Assembly (NCBI GenBank): GCA_021200395.1
Contig: JAJQGQ010000103.1
Coordinates: forward strand, 2,747-30,712
Reading direction: 5' to 3'
Origin: Erysipelotrichaceae bacterium
Lineage (GTDB): Bacteria; Bacillota_I; Bacilli_A; Erysipelotrichales; Coprobacillaceae
DNA: 27,966 nucleotides
The position numbers and the translations under genes are program-made. The notes under the pieces were generated by a model. It saw only the letters and a list, made by a program, of their open reading frames with translations, did not search any database and had not been told where the DNA came from. Positions 24,101 through 27,966 of this stretch are shown one piece after another. Numbering within the stretch: the first letter of the stretch is position 1; every line of letters begins with the position of its first letter.

Positions 24101-24331
24101 AATCTGTGTTAATCTTTCTAAATTAAGTGGTTCAATATATGTTACATCAGCCACTTCTGGATCTGTCATAATTGTTGCAGGATTAGAATTGACTAATATA
24201 ATCTTATATCCTAAGCTTCTTAACGCTTTACATGCTTGTGTTCCAGAATAATCAAATTCACAAGCTTGACCAATAATAATTGGTCCTGATCCAATAACCA
24301 ATACTGATTGAATGTCATCTCTTTTTGGCAT
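21116..24331 (-). CDS. carB: Carbamoyl-phosphate synthase large subunit (paralogue 2, without carA)
   Basis: 1071 residues from the ATG at 24331, where AAGGAGG lies 8 nt upstream; the frame extends 14 codons further back across that Shine-Dalgarno and is not used. Both ATP-grasp halves are intact (VLVIGSGPIIIGQACEFDY and KIMILGGGPNRIGQGIEFDY, PVVVRPAYTMGGAGGG and PLMVRPSYVLGGRGME). The MGS-like C-terminal domain keeps E. coli-like elements (STGKTYQL, KKLYEGQPNIND, VINTPSGK), unlike paralogue 1. It needs a glutaminase partner; the only one seen is CarA at 15098. Expression is preceded by a leader attenuator like that of carAB. Two CPS enzymes, one for arginine and one for pyrimidines, are known in B. 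subtilis, but here the second large subunit stands alone. Confidence 0.95.
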   Translation of the reverse strand: MPKRDDIQSVLVIGSGPIIIGQACEFDYSGTQACKALRSLGYKIILVNSNPATIMTDPEVADVTYIEPLNLERLTQIIEKERPDALLPNLGGQSALNLSEELSNNGVLDKYGVQVLGVQIDAITRGEDRLEFKKTMNELNIEMARSEIANTVDEALAIADRLGYPVVVRPAYTMGGAGGGLVYNIDELKTVVSRGLAASLVHQCLIEESVLGWEELEVEVVRDAKNNMITVCFIENIDPMGVHTGDSFCSAPMLTISQEVQDSLKDQAFRIVEKIGVIGGTNVQFAHDPKSGRIIVIEINPRTSRSSALASKATGFPIALISAMLAAGLTLDEIECGKYGTLDKYVPDGDYVVIKFARWAFEKFKGSQDKLGTQMKAVGEVMSIGKTYKEAFQKAIRSLEIGQYGLGYAKNYHEMSKEELLKLLIVPTSQRQFIMYEALRKGATVDELYELTSIKPYFIEQMKELVEEEENILTYKGKELPVEVLKQAKLDGFSDKYLSQILDMDEDMIRNERLDNHIEQTWQPVHVSGTKDNAYYYSTYNDEDHDIVSDNKKIMILGGGPNRIGQGIEFDYCCVHAALALKKLGFETIIVNCNPETVSTDYDTSDKLYFEPLTLEDVLSIYHKEKPLGVIAQFGGQTPLNLASQLKANGVNILGTTPETIDMAEDRDLFNAMMEKLNIPMPESGMAVDIEEALEISKRIGYPLMVRPSYVLGGRGMEVVYDDEQLKEYMAAAVGVTPDRPILIDRFLHNAMECEADAISDGENVFVPAVMEHIELAGIHSGDSACILPSQHIPVRHLNTIKEYTKKIAKEMNVRGLMNMQYAIEDDKVYVLEANPRASRTVPLVSKVCNINMVKIATEIITDDLTGRPSPVTSLTEKKIPHVGIKQAVFPFNMFPEVDPILGPEMRSTGEVLGIASSFGAAIYKAEEATKTPLPTSGKVLISVNDRDKPEVVSLAQGYYDAGFEIVSTGKTYQLIKDAGIPVTKIKKLYEGQPNINDALINGELAMVINTPSGKQSAHDDSYIRKNAIKMGLPYMTNIAAAKAALEGIIETNIHGYHEVKSLQEYHKAIK

Positions 24332-24363
24332 AAATATATCCTCCTTATTTATATAGTTTTTAC

Positions 24364-24470
24364 AAAAAAACATATCTTATTAGATATGTTTTAAAGAAAT
24401 AGTAAAAAGATACTTCAATTTATTCAATTTTACGCCACTTGACTTACACATTTTACCATTCCCCTTTTTC
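24364..24470 (-). promoter_or_regulatory. pyrBI-like transcription attenuator of carB paralogue 2
   Basis: The leader RNA from about 24470 holds a Shine-Dalgarno, a 23-codon ORF, a U-rich part (CTTTTTACTATTTCTTT, minus strand, about 24393-24409) and a terminator. The terminator has 10-bp arms AAAACATATC/GATATGTTTT (24367-24376 and 24383-24392), a six-base loop and seven U. The loop contains the tandem stop codons TAATAA of the leader ORF. Geometry and stem sequence match the carAB leader. Confidence 0.72.
24380..24451 (-). CDS. carB-2 leader peptide (23 codons)
   Basis: ATG 24451-24449 with AAGGGG (24461-24466) 9 nt upstream. It begins MCKSSGVKLNKLKYLF and ends TISLKHI, followed by TAA TAA in the terminator loop. 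The last codons CAT ATC are shared with the carAB leader because they form the terminator's 5' arm. No single amino acid dominates, apart from lysine spread through the first half. Confidence 0.62.
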   Translation of the reverse strand: MCKSSGVKLNKLKYLFTISLKHI

Positions 24471-24476
24471 TAAAAC

Positions 24477-24505
24477 AGTATATTTTAAAATGACAAACTA
24501 TTCAA
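24477..24505 (-). promoter_or_regulatory. Promoter of the carB-2 leader
   Basis: TTGAAT (24500-24505), 17 bases, TATACT (24477-24482) on the minus strand. The -10 box is the same as in the carAB promoter. Confidence 0.75.
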
Positions 24506-24535
24506 GAAAATGACATAAAATTATCATTATGATTA

Positions 24536-25870
24536 TTATTCGTTAAATTCTTTCATACATCGTATCAATAAGAATATTGATATAAATATGGAAATATAAT
24601 CAGCAACTGTTTGTGTATACATAATACCATTTAATCCAAACAAGACATCTAAGATATATAATAATGGTATAAATATAAGTCCTTGTCTACATACTGATAA
24701 CAGTGTAGCAGGTAAGGAATGCTCCATTGCTTGCATACTATTAATACTTAAGAATAATATACCTAATATAGGCCCTGCTAAAGATGTCGCAATGAGCATT
24801 GATTTTCCATAGCCTATAACTTCCACATCATTAATAAATAATTGAATAATTTGACCACTAAAAACAATATAAATAATTGTTAGTACTGATCCTATACCAA
24901 TACTTAATATTGCACTAAATTTTAAAACTGATTTAAATCTATCTTTAAGCTTCGCTCCAAAACAATATCCCAATAATGGTTGAATACCATTAGCAATACC
25001 CATATGTGAAAAAGCAATCAACATATAGGCTTTTGTAACAATACCCATAGCTGCGACAGGATTATCCCCATATTTCACTAATGCATTATTTAATAGAATT
25101 GTAGCAACACTCATTAAAGCAGAATTAATACCTGAAGGAACACCAATACTAACAAGTCTTCCTAGTAAATTCTTACCTTTATTACATAATTTCAAGCTTA
25201 AGCCCAACAATGGACTCTTAAATTTAAAATAATACAAATAATAGATACAACCTAACATATTACCTAAAACAGTCGCAATAGCAGCTCCTGCTACACCCAT
25301 ATCGAGTACTAAAATAAATATCGGATCCAACACAATATTAGCAATCGTTCCAATCATACCACCTAGCATAGCTGACTGAGCAGCGCCTTCACCTCTTAAA
25401 GCATGTCCAAACGTATTGGCAAATAAAATAAATGGTGCACCTGCAGCAATATAATACAAATAGTTTCTAGCATACTCTATTGTATTTTCACTACTACCCA
25501 AAATATTGAGAAGTGGATCCATAAATACAAAGATAATCACCGCAAAAATTATCCCAACCATAAATGATCCAAACCCACAAAGTGATGATACTTGTTTTGC
25601 TTCTTCTTTCTTGTTTTGACCTATTAATATGGATATCAATGCACTACCACCAATACCAAACAAATTAGCAACAGCCATAAACATCACAAATACAGGATTT
25701 GTAAGCGATACAGCAGCTACTTGCAACGCATCATTAGTTTGTCCTACAAAGAATGTATCTGCCAAGTTATAACAAACCGTTACTAACGACATAACAATAG
25801 TTGGTATGGCCATTTTTAAGACTGCCTGGGACACAGGTGCATCTCTAAAAACTTGTTCATTATCGTTCAT
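24536..25870 (-). CDS. MATE-family multidrug efflux transporter
   Basis: 444 residues, typical MATE length, about 12 membrane helices. MATE hallmarks: the start APVSQAVLKMAIPTIVMSLVTVCYNLADTFFVGQ, then LTNPVFVMFMAVANLFGIGGSALIS, the mid-protein VSIGVPSGINSALMSV and AMGIVTKAYMLIAF, and GIQPLLGYCFGAK. These antiporters use Na+ or H+ gradients to expel cationic drugs or toxic metabolites. The start ATG overlaps the marR stop by four bases (ATGA), so the two are translated together. The regulator upstream probably represses both genes. Confidence 0.93.
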   Translation of the reverse strand: MNDNEQVFRDAPVSQAVLKMAIPTIVMSLVTVCYNLADTFFVGQTNDALQVAAVSLTNPVFVMFMAVANLFGIGGSALISILIGQNKKEEAKQVSSLCGFGSFMVGIIFAVIIFVFMDPLLNILGSSENTIEYARNYLYYIAAGAPFILFANTFGHALRGEGAAQSAMLGGMIGTIANIVLDPIFILVLDMGVAGAAIATVLGNMLGCIYYLYYFKFKSPLLGLSLKLCNKGKNLLGRLVSIGVPSGINSALMSVATILLNNALVKYGDNPVAAMGIVTKAYMLIAFSHMGIANGIQPLLGYCFGAKLKDRFKSVLKFSAILSIGIGSVLTIIYIVFSGQIIQLFINDVEVIGYGKSMLIATSLAGPILGILFLSINSMQAMEHSLPATLLSVCRQGLIFIPLLYILDVLFGLNGIMYTQTVADYISIFISIFLLIRCMKEFNE

Positions 25871-26295
25871 ATAGTTTCCTCCAATCCTTTTATTATTTTT
25901 TGACTTATTGATTTAAATTGCGTAATTTCCTCATCAGTTAAAGATGCTGTTAATGTATCTTCTAATTTTTTTCTTACATCGACAGCTGTTTGACGTAACT
26001 CTAATCCTTTATCTAAAAGAATGATTTTCTTTAACCTTGCATCGTTTTCAGAAGGTATACGCTGTATCATTTGTTTATCTTCCATCAGTTTAAGCATCTT
26101 TGATGCAGTTGCACGATTAATTGAGAATTCTTTTTCAATATTTTTTTGATAAACATCATTTTCTTGATCATATAAAAAATCAATAACCCATAGATGATTA
26201 ATAGAACATTCTTTTTGATCATAAAGTGTATAATGAAGTTTTTCGATATAGTTATTTAATATCTTTATATAGTAATGAATATCTGTGTTTTTCAT
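25867..26295 (-). CDS. MarR-family transcriptional regulator
   Basis: 142 residues from the ATG at 26295, with AGGAGG 4 nt upstream; the frame is open for 21 more codons upstream, but that part crosses the promoter and operator. Winged-helix MarR pattern: INHLWVIDFLYDQENDVYQKNIEKEFSINRATASKMLKLMEDKQMIQRIPSENDARLKKIILLDKG, where the recognition helix is RATASKMLKLME and the wing includes the D-A-R motif. Flanking helices form the dimer interface. It is translationally coupled to the MATE gene and most likely represses this operon until a ligand binds. Confidence 0.92.
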   Translation of the reverse strand: MKNTDIHYYIKILNNYIEKLHYTLYDQKECSINHLWVIDFLYDQENDVYQKNIEKEFSINRATASKMLKLMEDKQMIQRIPSENDARLKKIILLDKGLELRQTAVDVRKKLEDTLTASLTDEEITQFKSISQKIIKGLEETI

Positions 26296-26310
26296 AGTTC
26301 CTCCTTTTTT

Positions 26311-26354
26311 GTTTGCTTGCAAACTAATTATATAGAAATATCTAGGAATGTCAA
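26311..26354 (-). promoter_or_regulatory. Promoter and palindromic operator of marR-MATE
   Basis: TTGACA (26349-26354), 16 bases, TATAAT (26327-26332) on the minus strand. GTTTGCTTGCAAAC (26311-26324) is an inverted repeat right at the transcription start, a suitable MarR site. Confidence 0.8.
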
Positions 26355-26727
26355 TCATATCATTTATTTCAGTTGTAGTTTTTGCAACTCAACTAAATTC
26401 TTCCATTCCTCCCACTTCATAAAATTGTCTACGTATTCCATTTTTCAACACGCATTTTTTGCGTATTGCTCTCATAGGGTAACGAGCTTTCTCTAAAAAT
26501 ATTATTTATATACTTTCTTGTTTTTTTAATCTTGTGCAATTGTTGCAAATTATAAGACAACTATATATTTCTTTTTAGCCTTTCTTTAAATATATTTTCT
26601 TATCGTCTTATCACCATTACCATATGATCTTGATAATCAATTGACATTTGACTACAAAGTATCTTCTTTTAATGAAACAGTCACATCTAAGTTTAGTCCA
26701 CCATTATCAAAAGTAACAAAACATTTA

Positions 26728-26756
26728 AAAACATGGAGTTATGATCTCCATGTTTT
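26728..26756 (+). terminator. Orphan terminator hairpin
   Basis: AAAACATGGAG/CTCCATGTTTT (26728-26738 and 26746-26756), 7-base loop, followed by ATTA. No intact gene precedes it; it may belong to a decayed one. Confidence 0.65.
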
Positions 26757-26806
26757 ATTACAACCAATCAGTTTCATAAATTAATGAATATTTGATATCA
26801 TTTCAC

Positions 26807-26884
26807 GATTAATCGATTAATCTTTTTTAATCATTGAGTATAACAATTTTTTCTATTGAATTTATTTTGATAATCAAGTATACT
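26807..26884 (+). promoter_or_regulatory. Promoter and palindromes of the AbiE operon
   Basis: TTGAAT (26856-26861), 17 bases, TATACT (26879-26884). TTGATAATCAA (26867-26877) is a palindrome in the spacer and occurs again at 26630-26640. GATTAATCGATTAATC (26807-26822) is a perfect 16-base palindrome upstream. AbiEi antitoxins are known to repress their own promoter through inverted repeats. Confidence 0.65.
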
Positions 26885-26946
26885 TTATTTATATCTTATT
26901 TTAGTTTAAATAAAGCCTATTTTAAAATGAAAGCGAAGTGATTTAT

Positions 26947-27702
26947 ATGAATTTATATCTTTATTTATCTAGTAAGCCAACATTCAATATGAATGATGTC
27001 AATAGATTTTATGACAATATTGATAGTGCACGTTCAGCAGTTAAACGTTTACTAAAACAAAAACTCGTTTTAAAAATAAGAAACAATTTATATACATGTG
27101 CTAATGGTATGGGGCCATTAGCTAATCGTTTTCAAATAGCTAGTGCTATTACTGATACCTCTTATGTCTCCTATCATACAGCCATGGAATATTATGGTAC
27201 ATACAATCAGGTATATTATGAAGTATATGTATCTTCAGATACTAAATTTAATAATTTTGAATTTGATGGTTATCGCTATATATATGTTCCTTCAAAATCA
27301 AAAATAGGAATTATCAATCAATCAAATAATATTAAAATAACTGATTTGGAACGGTCCATAGTTGATTGTATAAAAAATATGGACAAAATATCTGGTATTG
27401 AAGAAATTATATCTATTATTGAAGATTCACCACTATTAAACGAAGAGAAAATACGTATTTACTTAAAAGAATATAATAATCAATTTTTATACCAAAAAGT
27501 TGGATTCTTATTGGAAAATATATATTCTGCTAGTAACTTATCAGAAGATTTTTTTGAATCTTGTCTTTCACATATAGGTAAAAGTTGTCGTTATTTAACT
27601 AGTGATTATAAAAAAGGAACTTTCAATAAAAAATGGAATCTAATTATACCAGATCCAATTTATTATTCTAAGAACGGAGAGTTACCAAATGAAATTATAT
27701 GA
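26947..27702 (+). CDS. AbiEi-like antitoxin (type IV toxin-antitoxin)
   Basis: 251 residues from the ATG at 26947; a GTG three codons earlier is also in frame. An N-terminal winged HTH (FNMNDVNRFYDNIDSARSAVKRLLKQKLVLKIRNNLY) is followed by the AbiEi core: ANRFQIASAIT, SYVSYHTAMEYYG, VYVSSDTKFNNFEFDGYRYIYV and the late KITDLERSIVDCI. AbiEi proteins counter the AbiEii nucleotidyltransferase and bind the operon promoter. The end overlaps the next gene by 14 bases, as usual for these pairs. Confidence 0.88.
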   Translation: MNLYLYLSSKPTFNMNDVNRFYDNIDSARSAVKRLLKQKLVLKIRNNLYTCANGMGPLANRFQIASAITDTSYVSYHTAMEYYGTYNQVYYEVYVSSDTKFNNFEFDGYRYIYVPSKSKIGIINQSNNIKITDLERSIVDCIKNMDKISGIEEIISIIEDSPLLNEEKIRIYLKEYNNQFLYQKVGFLLENIYSASNLSEDFFESCLSHIGKSCRYLTSDYKKGTFNKKWNLIIPDPIYYSKNGELPNEII

Positions 27703-27966
27703 TAAGGAAACGCTAGAAAACATATCTAATAATTATGATTTTTCAAGAGATATGTATGAAAAAGTATTAAGATTAAGAGATGTTTTAAGTTATTTTTCAT
27801 GCGATGATGTATTGTCAAAGCATTTGGCATTAAAAGGTGGCACTGCCATAAATATGGCTATTTTTGACTTGCCAAGATTATCAGTTGATATTGATTTAGA
27901 TTATATTCCTAATGACACTAAAGAACAAATGTTAATTAACAGAGAATTAATTACAGATTGTATAAA
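27689..27966 (+). CDS. AbiEii-like nucleotidyltransferase toxin (N-terminal part, cut by window edge)
   Basis: ATG at 27689 with GGAGAG upstream, inside the end of the antitoxin gene. The 92 visible residues include HLALKGGTAINMAIFDLPRLSVDIDLDYI, i.e. the nucleotidyltransferase signature GG[T/S] followed by DxD (VDIDLD). AbiEii/MenT-type enzymes transfer nucleotides to tRNA and arrest growth. The frame is open to the right edge; about 200 residues are missing. Confidence 0.88.
   Translation, partial: MKLYDKETLENISNNYDFSRDMYEKVLRLRDVLSYFSCDDVLSKHLALKGGTAINMAIFDLPRLSVDIDLDYIPNDTKEQMLINRELITDCI

Larger units (their letters stand above)
26359..26946. other. Long intergenic region with possible gene remnants
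   Basis: No intact gene is visible. The parts I can describe are a small hairpin ACGCA/TGCGT near 26450-26465, a plus-frame stretch from about 26594 to 26782 without stop that looks protein-like (QLTFDYKVSSFNETVTSKF) but lacks a start, a terminator at 26728, and palindromes before abiE. On the minus strand a short frame at about 26398-26484 (starts MRAIRKKCVLKN, includes QFYEVGGMEEF) has no ribosome site. Confidence 0.5.

Noticed and set aside
26275..26496. Plus-strand frame over the marR start and promoter
   Set aside because: No ribosome site or domain; it crosses a well-supported promoter, operator and gene start of the other strand.
1..27966. tRNA or rRNA genes
   Set aside because: No cloverleaf with a GTTCRA arm and CCA-end, and no rRNA-like conserved stretch, was seen on either strand by eye.

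Overview
The window is AT-rich, densely packed DNA with strong AGGAGG-type ribosome binding sites, near-consensus TTGACA/TATAAT promoters and intrinsic terminators. This points to a low-GC Firmicute. The gene mix (QueH-type queuosine operon, two carB paralogues, Hol_Tox-like peptide, PepSY protein, huge MacB-like ABC protein) suggests a gut Erysipelotrichia-like organism, but that lineage is an inference and was not tested.

Layout. 1-835 (-): membrane-anchored PepSY-repeat protein, cut by the window edge, then a 72-bp tandem repeat. 1124-4360 (-): one-piece ABC transporter with a giant extracytoplasmic domain. 4586-6085 (+): LCM-like methyltransferase and a nitroreductase. 6330-7734 (-): an MqsR-like toxin with an MqsA/Panacea-type antitoxin. 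7852-11799 (+): M20 peptidase, then tgt-queA-queH, the last steps of queuosine synthesis. 11908-16177 (-): carA-carB. 16412-17051: a duplicated type I toxin/antisense-RNA locus. 17080-18075: flavin reductase and divergent HxlR regulator. 18087-19881 (-): KptA and an MFS transporter. 20033-20669 (+): an XRE/membrane gene broken by a 172-bp highly structured insertion. 20715-21107 (+): small membrane protein. 21116-24331 (-): a second, carA-less carB. 24536-26295 (-): marR-MATE. 26359-26946: mostly non-coding. 26947-27966 (+): AbiE-type toxin-antitoxin pair, cut by the right edge.

Most interesting regulation: both carbamoyl-phosphate synthase loci carry the same kind of leader. In each, a good promoter is followed by a short peptide ORF (29 and 23 codons) with its own Shine-Dalgarno. 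The ORF runs through a U-rich stretch and stops inside an intrinsic terminator placed just before the structural gene. This is the architecture of the E. coli pyrBI UTP-sensing attenuator. The two leaders share the terminator stem (ACATATC/GATATGT) and the AAGGG(G)AATG start region.

Most interesting mobile signal: at 20267-20438 an insertion flanked by ATTAT duplications breaks the XRE gene. Removing 172 bp restores one 154-residue frame. The element holds two perfect interlocking inverted repeats (16 and 17 bp) plus a long hairpin, and I do not recognise it.

Three toxin-antitoxin-like loci of different types (MqsR/Panacea, type I peptide/antisense RNA, AbiE) lie in 28 kb of otherwise housekeeping genes. 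Many terminators overlap stop codons, so space between genes is minimal.
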